Source of the DNA: Tychonema litorale BBK16
GTDB lineage: Bacteria > Cyanobacteriota > Cyanobacteriia > Cyanobacteriales > Microcoleaceae
Reading direction: 5' to 3'
Assembly: GCF_021648855.1 (NCBI RefSeq)
Contig: NZ_JAKJHX010000009.1
Span: 1 to 31,515, forward strand
Length of the DNA stretch: 31,515 nt
This document shows positions 1-9,273 of this stretch, piece after piece (position 1 is the stretch's first letter; every line of letters starts with the position of its first letter). The position numbers and the translations under genes were made by a program. Below the pieces are notes generated by a model that had not been told where the DNA came from, did not search any database, and saw only the letters and a list, made by a program, of their open reading frames with translations.

Positions 1-51
1 ATCGTCAGACAGTAGACTGGTAATACATTTAACGTTAAGTTGACACCAATG

Positions 52-70
52 GGCAGTGCCGTGTCCCTAC
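52..70. repeat. Copy of the GTAGGGACACGGCA interspersed repeat
   Basis: On the minus strand this reads GTAGGGACACGGCACTGCC. It resembles the arms of the foldback repeat at 31380-31515 (GTAGGGAAACGGCA...) and the short piece at 22688-22699. It lies just downstream of the mnmA stop codon. I infer a dispersed intergenic repeat; only part of its context is in the window, so its full extent is unknown. Confidence 0.6.
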
Positions 71-87
71 CGGATTTAATATCAAGT

Positions 88-1170
88 TCAATTAGGTTGT
101 CTTTCGATGAGCCCACCGCCAAGCAGCACATCCCCGTCATACCAAACAGCGGCTTGTCCGGGAGTAATGCTTAACTGTGGTTCGTCAAAAATTAACTTAA
201 CTCTGACGCCGCTGGCATTTTCTGCTTGAGATGATTCTAGGGGAATTACTGTCGCGGGGACTGCTTGCGATCGATATCGAATTTGCACTTGGGCCCGAAT
301 TGGAGCCGTTGGCTGTGCTACAGAAACCCAATTCACTTTCTGGACATAGCACTCGGATTCTACTGCCAAAAGCCGATCGCCCACAATTACCCGATTTCCA
401 GTAGCATCCAGTTCAATCACGTACAGAGGTTCCGGTGCTGCAACGCCCAGGCCCTTCCGTTGCCCGATCGTGTAGTGGTGTACGCCGTCATGTTGTCCGA
501 GCACTCGCCCGTCCTTGTGAACAATGTCACCTTTTTTCGGAGCAATGTATTTGTCCAGAAATGCTCGCATCGAACCGTTACTTTCCACCAAGCACAAATC
601 CTGACTTTCGGCTTTATCAGCAGTTGTCAAGCCAAATTCAGAGGCAATTTTGCGAGTTTCAGTCTTGGTAATTTCCCCCAAAGGAAACTCAGTACCTGCC
701 AGCAAATCTTGTGTTAAATCGTACAAGAAATAAGACTGATCTTTGCCAGGGTCGATCGCGCGTCGCAATTGAAAGCGATCGGTGTCAGCATGGTAAGTAA
801 TCCGAGCATAGTGGCCTGTCGCAATTTTTTCAATGCCGAGTTCTTCGTGAGCATACTTGAGCATCGGGCCGAATTTAACAGTTTTATTGCACTGCGAACA
901 AGGCAAAGGCGTAATTCCAGCACTATAACCATCCACCAAAAAATCCACAATACTTGCCTGAAAAACCTCCCGGCTGTCCACAATGTGGTGAGGAACGCCC
1001 AACTGTTCACAAATTTTAGCTGCATCCACCATACCTTCAGAGCAGCACTGACCCTTGCCTTTCATCAGCCAGAGGGTTAAACCCACCACTTCATATCCTT
1101 GATGGTGTAAAATTGCGGCTGCTGCGGAACTATCGACCCCGCCTGAGAGGCCTACAACAATCTTGTTCAT
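88..1170 (-). CDS. mnmA: tRNA-specific 2-thiouridylase MnmA (TrmU)
   Basis: MnmA puts sulfur on C2 of the wobble uridine (U34) of tRNA-Lys, tRNA-Glu and tRNA-Gln, using ATP to adenylate the uridine and a persulfide as sulfur donor; it is cytoplasmic. The 360-residue length fits the family. The N-terminal PP-loop SGGVDSS is at residues 9-15. The two expected catalytic cysteines are C94 (in PCSQCNK) and C193 (in SQDLCLVE), and the family segment GKDQSYFLY is present at about residue 142. The C-terminal half has the usual beta-barrel region ([12 protein letters not shown]). The gene is divergent from nnr, with 242 bp between them. A TATAAT on the minus strand (plus-strand ATTATA, 1224-1229) could be its -10 box, but no matching -35 is visible. 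Confidence 0.97.
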   Translation of the reverse strand: MNKIVVGLSGGVDSSAAAAILHHQGYEVVGLTLWLMKGKGQCCSEGMVDAAKICEQLGVPHHIVDSREVFQASIVDFLVDGYSAGITPLPCSQCNKTVKFGPMLKYAHEELGIEKIATGHYARITYHADTDRFQLRRAIDPGKDQSYFLYDLTQDLLAGTEFPLGEITKTETRKIASEFGLTTADKAESQDLCLVESNGSMRAFLDKYIAPKKGDIVHKDGRVLGQHDGVHHYTIGQRKGLGVAAPEPLYVIELDATGNRVIVGDRLLAVESECYVQKVNWVSVAQPTAPIRAQVQIRYRSQAVPATVIPLESSQAENASGVRVKLIFDEPQLSITPGQAAVWYDGDVLLGGGLIERQPN

Positions 1171-1298
1171 GATTGGGAGAAAACTTGGTATTTTACTGTT
1201 ACTTTGTTCGATCGAGCTAATTTATTATAGTACACAAATACTACAAGCTGCCACTGCTGCTGTTAAGCTGTGGATCATTTAAACCACTAACTATCCAT

Positions 1299-1362
1299 GT
1301 AGGGTGCGTCAGCTAGAACACTAACTATACATGGGAAACGCCTTAAAACTGACGCACCCTAC
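1299..1362. repeat. Foldback repeat with GTAGGGTGCGTCAG arms
   Basis: A perfect 14-bp inverted repeat has arms at 1299-1312 (GTAGGGTGCGTCAG) and 1349-1362 (CTGACGCACCCTAC). The arms are separated by 36 bp that include two ACTAACTAT-like words. It lies between the divergent mnmA and nnr genes. A second element with the same arms is at 9190-9253. This arm sequence is widespread as an intergenic palindromic repeat in many bacterial genomes (general knowledge). A REP-like or non-autonomous element is inferred. Confidence 0.85.
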
Positions 1363-1412
1363 AATACCATTTTAAATGCGTAACAGCTTAGTTGAAATTT
1401 TAACACTGAATT

Positions 1413-3125
1413 ATGACTATTGAAAAGTTTGTTGTTACCGCCAACCAAATGCGGCAAATAGAAACCAGAATCTTTGCCACTGGAATGCCCGTAGCAGCTC
1501 TAATGGAAAAAGTCGCCGGACTGCTGGCCAAACGCATTCAGGTGCTTTTGAAGGCAGAAGGAAGAGGGAATAAGGCCCTTCGACTCCTCTCAGGGAATGC
1601 TTCAGGAAGAGGGAAGAAGGAAGAAGGAATAGGGAACGAGGAAGGCAAATTTAGTTATTTGAAATCTCGCTCAGAAGGGAAAAAGATTGTTAATTTGCAA
1701 CAATTGCCACTTATCGGTGTATTGGCTGGGCCTGGACACAATGGCGGCGACGCTTTGGTTGTTGCTCGCGAATTGCACTTTCGAGGATTCCCAGTAGTTA
1801 TTTACTGTCCATTTTCTAGACTTAAAGAACTCACAAAAAGTCATGCTGATTATGCGCGTTCTTTAAATATTCCATTTTTTGACAAAGTTGAATCACTGAA
1901 AAACTGCGACTTGTTCATAGATGGTTTATTTGGCTTTGGATTGGAACGAGAAATTACTAACCCCATAGCCGCCGCTATTGATGAAATAAATAATTTAAAT
2001 ATACCGGTTTTTAGTATTGACATTCCGTCGGGAATTCATACTGATACGGGAGAAGTTTTGGGGACGGCAATTCGAGCTACTCATACATTGTGTTTGGGTT
2101 TGTGGAAGTTGGCATTTTTGCAAGACAAAGCATTAGAATATGTCGGTACATCGGAGTTAGTAGATTTTGATATTCCCTTGGCAGATATTGTGGCGATATT
2201 GGGCGATTCGCCGACAATACAACGCATTACCAAGGCATCTGCAACTCAGTATTTGCCATTACCCCGATCGCCAATTGCTCATAAATACACCAATGGTCAT
2301 CTACTAATTATCGCAGGTTCTGGCAAGTACACTGGAGCGGCAATTTTGTCGGCATTGGGAGCAAGGGCAAGTGGCGTGGGAATGCTGTCAATTGCTGTTC
2401 CAGAATCGATTAAACCGATCTTGAGCAGTCAGTTACCAGAGGCTATAGTCATAGGCTGTCCAGAAACACGCAGTGGTGCAATTAAGGATTTGCCAGTAGG
2501 AATTGATCTGGGGGCTTATGATGCGATCGCGTGCGGGCCTGGTTTGACTTTGGAAGCAGCGATTGCGGTAGAATCTGTCTTGGAGTGCGATCGGCCTTTA
2601 ATTCTAGATGCCGACGGTTTAAATATCCTCGCTCAACTTGGCACTATTCCCATTTTATCGGAACGCTCAGCATTGACTATAATCACGCCTCATCCAGGGG
2701 AATTCAAGCGTTTATTTCCCGAATTAGCAGACAAAATGGGCGATCGCATTACTGTAACTCAACAAGCGGCTCAGCTTACTGGTGCAGTGGTATTGCTGAA
2801 AGGAGCCAAAGTTTGCATCAGTTGGCAAGATAACTACCCTTCACGTACCATCACTTACCTCAACCCCGAAAGTACCCCAGCCCTCGCCAGAGGTGGCAGT
2901 GGTGATGTTTTGACGGGTTTGCTGGGTGGTTTGATCGCAAGTGCGTTAGCGAAGCCCTCGAAGAGGATTGCCCGCAAATCCTCCCCAAAATCAGTGATAG
3001 AAACAGCAGTTTGGTGGCACGCTAGAGCCGGAATAATGGCGGCCAAAGAACGGACAGAATTAGGAGTAGATGCCTTTACTTTGACAGAATATTTAATCCC
3101 AGCCTTGCGAGATTTTTCTGAATAA
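1413..3125 (+). CDS. nnr: Bifunctional NAD(P)H-hydrate epimerase / ADP-dependent NAD(P)H-hydrate dehydratase
   Basis: This enzyme repairs damaged NADHX/NADPHX: the N-terminal YjeF domain epimerises R and S hydrates and the C-terminal ribokinase-like domain dehydrates the S form using ADP or ATP. The N-domain shows GPGHNGGD at residues 106-113 and FIDGLFGFGL. The C-domain shows AGSGKYTGAA, ACGPGLT, ILDADGLNIL, TPHPGEF, VVLLKGAKV and ARGGSGDVLTGLLGG, so both halves look active. At 570 residues it is longer than usual, because two repeat-derived stretches are inserted in frame: residues ~47-90 (positions ~1550-1690, GA-rich plus a REP-like core) and ~511-520 (2943-2972). Both appear to lie in loops. 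It converges with the giant kinase gene, leaving only 17 bp between stop codons. No clear Shine-Dalgarno precedes the ATG. Confidence 0.95.
   Translation: MTIEKFVVTANQMRQIETRIFATGMPVAALMEKVAGLLAKRIQVLLKAEGRGNKALRLLSGNASGRGKKEEGIGNEEGKFSYLKSRSEGKKIVNLQQLPLIGVLAGPGHNGGDALVVARELHFRGFPVVIYCPFSRLKELTKSHADYARSLNIPFFDKVESLKNCDLFIDGLFGFGLEREITNPIAAAIDEINNLNIPVFSIDIPSGIHTDTGEVLGTAIRATHTLCLGLWKLAFLQDKALEYVGTSELVDFDIPLADIVAILGDSPTIQRITKASATQYLPLPRSPIAHKYTNGHLLIIAGSGKYTGAAILSALGARASGVGMLSIAVPESIKPILSSQLPEAIVIGCPETRSGAIKDLPVGIDLGAYDAIACGPGLTLEAAIAVESVLECDRPLILDADGLNILAQLGTIPILSERSALTIITPHPGEFKRLFPELADKMGDRITVTQQAAQLTGAVVLLKGAKVCISWQDNYPSRTITYLNPESTPALARGGSGDVLTGLLGGLIASALAKPSKRIARKSSPKSVIETAVWWHARAGIMAAKERTELGVDAFTLTEYLIPALRDFSE
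1550..1690. repeat. Repeat-derived in-frame insertion in nnr (REP core plus GA-rich tandem words)
   Basis: Inside the N-terminal domain of nnr, 1576-1595 reads CCCTTCGACTCCTCTCAGGG, a REP-like motif matching 17 of 20 bases of 22721-22740. It is flanked by repeated GGAAGAGGGAAGAAGGAAGAAGG-type words (about 1558-1643), a composition unlike the surrounding gene. The stretch stays open and encodes a Lys/Glu/Gly/Arg/Ser-rich loop between the first helix and the GPGHNGGD strand. Exact boundaries are uncertain without an uninterrupted homologue. Confidence 0.7.
2943..2972. repeat. 30-bp interspersed repeat, copy 1 (in frame in nnr)
   Basis: The 30-bp word starting GCGTTAGCGAAGCCCTCGAA matches 28 of 30 positions of 6308-6337. 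In nnr it is read on the plus strand as ALAKPSKRIA, in the surface region between the GGSGDVLTG motif and the last helices of the dehydratase domain. Confidence 0.85.
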
Positions 3126-3142
3126 GCAATCAACACAGCTTA

Positions 3143-6100
3143 TTATTCTTGGATGGGAACGTTGTGCGCGGGAATGACGATCGCAAATTCTGTTCCCATT
3201 CCCGGCGATGAAAAACATTCTAGACTTCCCCGGTGTTTTTTTGTGACTATATCGTGGCAAATGGGCAGTCCCAATCCGGTTCCTTTGCCTTCCGGTTTCG
3301 TTGTAAAAAATGGCGAGAATAGTTGATCTTTGATATGTTTCGGCATCCCAGTTCCATTGTCAGCTATCCCAATCTTGACTGTAGAATTTGTCAAGTTTTC
3401 GCTGCTGTTCTCAACCGAAGTCGAAATTGTAATCGCATTGGGGTTGCTTTCAATCTGTTTGTAGGTTTTACCCAAATTAGATTCTTCTAGAGCATCGATC
3501 GCGTTGGCTATCAAGTTCATAAATACCTGATTCAGTTGCCCCGGATAGCATTCTATCTTAGGCAATTCATCGTAATTTTTGATAATTTTAATTGCCGGGC
3601 GAGCGCTATTGGCTTTCAGTCGGTGCGACAAAATCATTAAGGTGGTTTCAATTCCTTCGTGAATATTTGCTGCTTTTTTCTCCAGCCCGTCGGTACGCGA
3701 GTAATTTCGCAAAGATTGCATGATGTCGCGGATGCGATCGGTTCCAAATTTCATCGAGTCAATCATCTTCGGCAAATCTTCGACTAAATATTCTAATTCA
3801 ATCGTTTCTATTTTATCTAACACTGCTTGTCCCGGATCGGGAAATGTCTCTTGGTAAACCTCAACTAAACTCATCAAATCACTAATATAGTATTGGGCAT
3901 GATGCAAGTTGCCCGAAATAAAGCTCACGGGATTGTTAACTTCGTGGGCGACTCCAGCAACCAGTTGTCCGAGTTGCGAGATTTTTTCGGTTTGAACTAA
4001 TTGTGCTTGAGTTTGTTGGAGTTGAGCGAGTATTGATTCTAAGTCTTCGGCTTTTTGCCTCAATTGAGATTCTGATGTTTGCAGGGATTTTTCGGCGCGC
4101 TTGCGATCGCTAATATCGCGATTAACTACTAAAGCATGGGGTTTCCCCTCGTACTCAAAAGAGTTCGCCCTTACCTCAAGATCGCACAGCTTACCATCTT
4201 TTCTCTGTATGACAGCTTGACAGGTAAATTCTTGGCGACTGCCGATCGTTTGTTGGAATTCGGCGAATAAATGCAGGTAGTCTGGGAGAAGATAATCAGC
4301 CGGAGTTAAATGTACAAACTCTTCCTGAGAATAGCCAAAAATTTGACAGAGTGCGGGGTTAGTGGCGACGATTTTACCGCTATCCAATTCTACCAGCGAA
4401 AGTCCGTCTGCTACCGTCTCAAATATGCTGCGATACTGCTGTTCTTTTTGCACGAGTTCGACTTGAAACTGTTGCAGGCTTTCGAGAGATTGAGCCAACT
4501 GGCGGGATTTGTGTTGTTCTTTGGTGTAGAGGCGGGCGTTTTCCAGGGCGATCGCCGCTTGTGCCGTTAACAATTGCAACAGTTCCAGCCGATCGCGCGT
4601 AAAAGCTCCTACAGCCAGATTATTCTCTAAATAAACAACACCAATCAACTTACTTTGATACAAAATTGGCGCGCATAAAATCGATTTTGGTTGGCAACTT
4701 TGAATGTAAGTATCAGCTTGGTAAATTATTTCTTGAGTTGCATCGCTCAATACCAACGGTTGCTGAGTTCTGGCAACATAATTGACTATAGAAACCGGAA
4801 TATCTGAGCTATTTTCAAGCAGCATTGACTCCTGAAATGTCGCTGAATTATGTAGATTAGTATCCGACACTTCCACAAACATTTGCCCGTCTCGTTCTAA
4901 AATAATGCAGCCTTTTTGCGCGCCCGCATTTTCTAAGATAATATGCAGTAATTTTTTCAACAACTTTTCTAAGACAATTTCACTATAAATTGCCTGAGAA
5001 GCTTTGATTACCGTTGCTAAATCCAAGATATTAGCGTGACTAGACGTACTCGCTGTTATAGTTGGAGCAATCCGGGATTCTATAGCTTCAGGAAATAAAT
5101 TGCCATAGTATTCTTCTAGTTGACGGACTTTAGCTGTTGCGCCCCACTGGAGATACCACACTCTGGCATCATTGAGATAACTTTTGACAAAAATTAGCCG
5201 ATTTTGCGATAGATAAAATCTCGCAGCTAATTCGTTAATTAGTGGAGCATCTTGCAGGAAGCGGTTTTCGATTGCTAGGGCGATCGCGCGATCGTAGTAT
5301 TCTGATGCTTCATGCTTTTGTCCCGACAACCGCGCCACTTCCGCCTGGATTGCTAAATATTTGTGCTGATAATTCGCAGGGCAGTTTTTAGCATATTCTC
5401 GAAGTTCTTCCAGACAAATGTTGAGTTGCTGGCGGTAGATTTGAAAATCGCCCTCACTGGCATTTGTAGAAGCAGCAGCAAGGGCGATCGCGCGGTGGAA
5501 CCAAAAAACCGGGAGCAGAAAAGTCCCGACAGCACCAGCCGAAAATTTAACACCCATATTAGCATATTCTAATGCTCTATCGACCTTCCCAAACCAATTC
5601 GCCACAGTTAATCTGTGGAGATAAACCATAAAAGGAGTCGTCAAATCTGCCGAGGCTTCAGCAAATTCTAAAAGCGACTGTTCGTCTATAAAAGTTGGGG
5701 GATTTTCAGCAAGTTCGGGAGGACAAATAAGCTGGAACATTGCCTGTTTGTTTAGCAAGCAATATGCTAGCATATTCCGGTCTATTTTCTCCAAAATAGG
5801 AATAAATTCATCAATAATTTCGGCGGATTTGGGCAGTGGTTCATTGCCTAAAAAGCAGAGCCATACATAAGTAGCCGCAGAATATCCCGACCACTGATAA
5901 GCACCTGTCTCTAAACCGATATTAAAAGATTTGAGCAGAAAAACCTTGCCCTCATCAATATATTTAATGTGGTGCAAAGTTAAACCGCCCCAAATATGCA
6001 AAATACAAGCACCTAGCTCTTTGCAATTCCACTTTTCGTAAAGCTTGAGAGACAATTCTCCTGATGCACGACCATCCTCAATATCGCGATATTTAACAAT

Positions 6101-9037
6101 CAAAGTAAAGGCATACAAAATGTAGCCAAAGGCGGAATATTTGCAATTGCCGTGTTCGATTGTAGCCTGCACAAACTTCATCGCGCACAAGAATTGAGCG
6201 TTGGGACTGATAAAGTAAGAAATCGGAAAAAGTTCTTTCAAAATCCGGTGGGCTGCGAGTTGCAGCGGATCGGTGAGCGGTGGTAAATCGCCTAAATCTG
6301 CGATCGGGCGTTGGCGAAGCCCTCGAAGAGGATCGCCGATCCGCTCCTTCGTCTTTGCCAACTCCCGCAACAAATACCCATCATCCGGGTACGCTTCAAA
6401 CTCAATTCCCAAAAATTGCAGCGTTTCGATACCCAACTGATAAGCAGCCGGCAAATCATTTTTCATCCGCAGACAAGTCATTTTTAACTCATTAAGCCGA
6501 CACCGTTCTAACAATGTTTTAAGTTGAGGCAAAATCAAGTCAAAAATTGCCAAAGCTGCGTCATTTTTGCCATTCAAATATTCAGATTCGCCCAACTCCA
6601 AATGCAGCGCAAAAGTTAACGCATAATTATCTTCCCAGCTTTGGGGTGGCAAAATATTGCAGCCAGCCTGAAAAAAAGTCAGCGCAGTTTCAAACGCAGA
6701 AGCACCTTTTGCCGTTCTACCCGCCTGCAAGTTTAAGTCTGCTAATTCATAGCGTTGACTCAACTCGCAAATCAACCCGCGAGCAAAATTCAAATGATTG
6801 ACAATATCAAAAATTCGTTCCTGGCGTTCAGATTCACTACTTCCCTCCAATAACAAACGTCCGATCGCCAAATGAACCCGTTCTTTCTCTGCGTCAGGAA
6901 TCATTGAATATGCAGCTTGCTGAACGCGATCGTGCATAAACTTATAGCACACCTCTCCGGGCGTTTTACCCAACTTGTCCAACTCTTCCGGCTCAAATAC
7001 TTGCGGTATCAGATAGGTATTTCCCACAGATAAAATCAACCCTACTTGCAGCGCTTCCCACAAATCCTGCGCTGTTTGACTCCAAGATTGTCCGCTAGCC
7101 ACCGACAGCACATCCAAACTAAATTGATTGTCTATACAAGCAGCTAGTTGCAAAACTCGCTGAGTTTCGGCTGACAAAGTTTGAATTTTATTTACCATCA
7201 AATCAACAACATTTTCTGACATTCGCTGCCGTTCAATATGTTGAATATCCCACTGCCACTGCGCCGCCTGCGGGTTGAATTGTAGCCAGCCTTTTTGATG
7301 CAAATACCTCAACATTTGTTTGAGAAAAAATGGATTTCCATCAGTTTTTTGAACGAGCAAATTCGCCAAAGCTGCCGCTGTTTCAGGAACACATCTCAAA
7401 GTTTCACCAATTAGTTTAGTGGCGCAGCCAATTGCTAGGGGTTCTAAAGTAATAGCTGTCATCGGAACTCCGGCGGCTCCCAGTGCCTCATTTGCCACCA
7501 TAAACGGATGCGTCGGGCTGACTTCATTATCTCGATAAGCAACAATTACCAGCAAATAAGGGATTTTTTCGAGGCTATTTTGTTGGTACAAATTGACTGT
7601 TGCAGCATCTATCCACTGGCAGTCATCCAGAAACATTACTAAGGGATGTTCGGCAGTGGCAATTGCTCGGACAAACTGCTGCATCACTCGGTTAAATCGG
7701 TTTTGCGATTCAATAGCACCGAGTTCGGGTACGTCTGGCTGCGGCCCTAAAATTAACTCTAATTCGGGGATGGCTGCGATCGCAATTCTAGCATTAGCAT
7801 CCAAAACTTTTAGCAGTTTTCCCCGCCACACGTCAATCTGAGATTCGCTTTCGGTCAAAATCTGCTGCACCAAACTCCGCATGGCTTGATTGAAACAAGT
7901 GTAGGGAACATTGCGCTTGAATTGGTCGAATTTTCCCGAAACCAAGTAGCCGCGCTGCTTGGTTAAATTGCGGATAATTTCGTGTACTAATGCTGATTTG
8001 CCAATCCCGGAATAGCCACCGATCGAGACAATTTCACTGCTGCCTTTGCTGACTCGCTCGAACGCTTGCAGTAACTGTTCTGTTTGTGTTTCTCGCCCGT
8101 AAAGTTTTTGCGGAATTAACAACTGATTCATCGCATCCAGTTGTCCGGGGATAAAATTAGAAATTGTACCTTCACTCAACTTTTGATTGTGGCACTGTTC
8201 TAAATCTGCTAACAATCCTGCTGCACTTTGATACCGATCTTCGGCATTTTTCGCCATCAATTTTGTTGTAATTTCTACCAAAAATTGGGGAATTTGCGGG
8301 TTTAATTGCTGAATGGGAATAGGTTGTTTGGCGATGTGACAGTGTACTAATTCCAGCGGATCGATGCTGTAAAATGGCAATTTTCCGGTCAGCAGTTCGT
8401 AGAAGGTGACACCGAGAGAGTAGAAGTCGCTGCGGTAGTCTACCGCGCGATTCATGCGCCCGGTTTGTTCCGGCGACATATAGGCGAGAGTTCCTTCTAG
8501 GCGATCGGGATTTTTTAAGTTTGGGGTTTCTTTATTTAGTCGCGAGGCGATGCTAAAATCAGCGATTTTTACTTGATTTGTGTCGGCATTTATGATAATA
8601 TTGGCTGGCTTTATATCTTTATGAATAATTTGATTTTGATGCAGGAATACTAAAGCTTTTGCTAATTGGACGGCAATGTTTAAGAATTGGGCGATCGGCA
8701 ATTGGTAGCGTGCGACACCGGATTCTACAGCATGAGCCTTTCCTATCCACTGTTTGAGGGAGATACCGCCAAAGTCTTCTAAGACTAATACTAAGCAATT
8801 CGGGTGAGTTTCCAGGCGATCGACTTTGACTATATAATCGCAATCGATATCTGCCGTTATCTGATATTCATGTTTTAAGCGAGTTATCTGTTCTAGGGTA
8901 GGATATTCTGTATTTAAGACTTTGAGGATTGCGGGCTGTTGGTTTATTAGGGATACGGCGCGATAGATAGCGGTGTTAGTTCCTTGGTGGATCAGTTCTT
9001 GCAAATCATAGCCAGAAATCCTTAAAGCTGGGAGCAT
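3143..9037 (-). CDS. Giant Ser/Thr kinase-AAA ATPase-GAF-PAS-histidine kinase
   Basis: A 1964-residue cytoplasmic signalling protein of the cyanobacterial HstK-like type. Order: Ser/Thr kinase (residues ~8-280; Lys39 in AILKV, HKDIKPAN at 139-146, DFS at 160-162 in place of DFG, SPEQTGR activation-segment end); AAA/COG3899-type ATPase (~310-700; Walker A GYSGIGKS at 341-348, FLDDCQWID as Walker B); a long helical TPR-like region (~700-1320); GAF (~1338-1512); PAS (~1532-1650); coiled coil; histidine kinase (phospho-acceptor His1698 in GVAHEVNNP; N-box NQVFMNLIANAIDAL ~1836; G1 ADNGTGMP ~1890; G2 GKGTGLGLP ~1920). No transmembrane segment is seen. It carries one repeat-derived in-frame insertion near residues 901-910. 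It could act as a sensor passing signals to a separate receiver; ligand and partner are unknown. Its kinase core closely resembles that of the gene at 28513. Confidence 0.93.
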   Translation of the reverse strand: MLPALRISGYDLQELIHQGTNTAIYRAVSLINQQPAILKVLNTEYPTLEQITRLKHEYQITADIDCDYIVKVDRLETHPNCLVLVLEDFGGISLKQWIGKAHAVESGVARYQLPIAQFLNIAVQLAKALVFLHQNQIIHKDIKPANIIINADTNQVKIADFSIASRLNKETPNLKNPDRLEGTLAYMSPEQTGRMNRAVDYRSDFYSLGVTFYELLTGKLPFYSIDPLELVHCHIAKQPIPIQQLNPQIPQFLVEITTKLMAKNAEDRYQSAAGLLADLEQCHNQKLSEGTISNFIPGQLDAMNQLLIPQKLYGRETQTEQLLQAFERVSKGSSEIVSIGGYSGIGKSALVHEIIRNLTKQRGYLVSGKFDQFKRNVPYTCFNQAMRSLVQQILTESESQIDVWRGKLLKVLDANARIAIAAIPELELILGPQPDVPELGAIESQNRFNRVMQQFVRAIATAEHPLVMFLDDCQWIDAATVNLYQQNSLEKIPYLLVIVAYRDNEVSPTHPFMVANEALGAAGVPMTAITLEPLAIGCATKLIGETLRCVPETAAALANLLVQKTDGNPFFLKQMLRYLHQKGWLQFNPQAAQWQWDIQHIERQRMSENVVDLMVNKIQTLSAETQRVLQLAACIDNQFSLDVLSVASGQSWSQTAQDLWEALQVGLILSVGNTYLIPQVFEPEELDKLGKTPGEVCYKFMHDRVQQAAYSMIPDAEKERVHLAIGRLLLEGSSESERQERIFDIVNHLNFARGLICELSQRYELADLNLQAGRTAKGASAFETALTFFQAGCNILPPQSWEDNYALTFALHLELGESEYLNGKNDAALAIFDLILPQLKTLLERCRLNELKMTCLRMKNDLPAAYQLGIETLQFLGIEFEAYPDDGYLLRELAKTKERIGDPLRGLRQRPIADLGDLPPLTDPLQLAAHRILKELFPISYFISPNAQFLCAMKFVQATIEHGNCKYSAFGYILYAFTLIVKYRDIEDGRASGELSLKLYEKWNCKELGACILHIWGGLTLHHIKYIDEGKVFLLKSFNIGLETGAYQWSGYSAATYVWLCFLGNEPLPKSAEIIDEFIPILEKIDRNMLAYCLLNKQAMFQLICPPELAENPPTFIDEQSLLEFAEASADLTTPFMVYLHRLTVANWFGKVDRALEYANMGVKFSAGAVGTFLLPVFWFHRAIALAAASTNASEGDFQIYRQQLNICLEELREYAKNCPANYQHKYLAIQAEVARLSGQKHEASEYYDRAIALAIENRFLQDAPLINELAARFYLSQNRLIFVKSYLNDARVWYLQWGATAKVRQLEEYYGNLFPEAIESRIAPTITASTSSHANILDLATVIKASQAIYSEIVLEKLLKKLLHIILENAGAQKGCIILERDGQMFVEVSDTNLHNSATFQESMLLENSSDIPVSIVNYVARTQQPLVLSDATQEIIYQADTYIQSCQPKSILCAPILYQSKLIGVVYLENNLAVGAFTRDRLELLQLLTAQAAIALENARLYTKEQHKSRQLAQSLESLQQFQVELVQKEQQYRSIFETVADGLSLVELDSGKIVATNPALCQIFGYSQEEFVHLTPADYLLPDYLHLFAEFQQTIGSRQEFTCQAVIQRKDGKLCDLEVRANSFEYEGKPHALVVNRDISDRKRAEKSLQTSESQLRQKAEDLESILAQLQQTQAQLVQTEKISQLGQLVAGVAHEVNNPVSFISGNLHHAQYYISDLMSLVEVYQETFPDPGQAVLDKIETIELEYLVEDLPKMIDSMKFGTDRIRDIMQSLRNYSRTDGLEKKAANIHEGIETTLMILSHRLKANSARPAIKIIKNYDELPKIECYPGQLNQVFMNLIANAIDALEESNLGKTYKQIESNPNAITISTSVENSSENLTNSTVKIGIADNGTGMPKHIKDQLFSPFFTTKPEGKGTGLGLPICHDIVTKKHRGSLECFSSPGMGTEFAIVIPAHNVPIQE
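6308..6337. repeat. 30-bp interspersed repeat, copy 2 (in frame in the giant kinase)
   Basis: This matches 2943-2972 at 28 of 30 bases, in the same plus-strand orientation. The host gene runs on the minus strand, so the reverse complement is translated here, as GDPLRGLRQR. It falls in the helical middle region of the kinase, just before PIADLGDLPPL. Confidence 0.85.
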
Positions 9038-9189
9038 AACTTTTTATTCCTGTCAACAAATTGGTTCTTAATTCTACAGTGCACTATCGAGCATAGAAAA
9101 GAACAGAGAGAAATTACGGAAAAATAAAATAATAAAATACAGCATATGACCTGTGTATGTGGTACATATAATCTGATGGCAAGTAGCAA

Positions 9190-9253
9190 GTAGGGTGCGT
9201 CGCCCTCAAGAATCTGCAAGTTATATCCAATATCAAAGAGCGACGCACCCTAC
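9190..9253. repeat. Foldback repeat with GTAGGGTGCGTCG arms
   Basis: A perfect 13-bp inverted repeat has arms at 9190-9202 (GTAGGGTGCGTCG) and 9241-9253 (CGACGCACCCTAC), with a 38-bp spacer. It has the same arm family as 1299-1362 but a different spacer. It sits between the giant kinase start and the TerB-like gene and is the main content of the 236-bp gap there. Confidence 0.85.
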
Positions 9254-9273
9254 GGATTAAGACTACTCCCTAA

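Noticed and set aside
265..717. 150-codon plus-strand open frame opposite mnmA
   Set aside because: It lies wholly antisense to a well-supported gene, has no family features and no ribosome-binding site.
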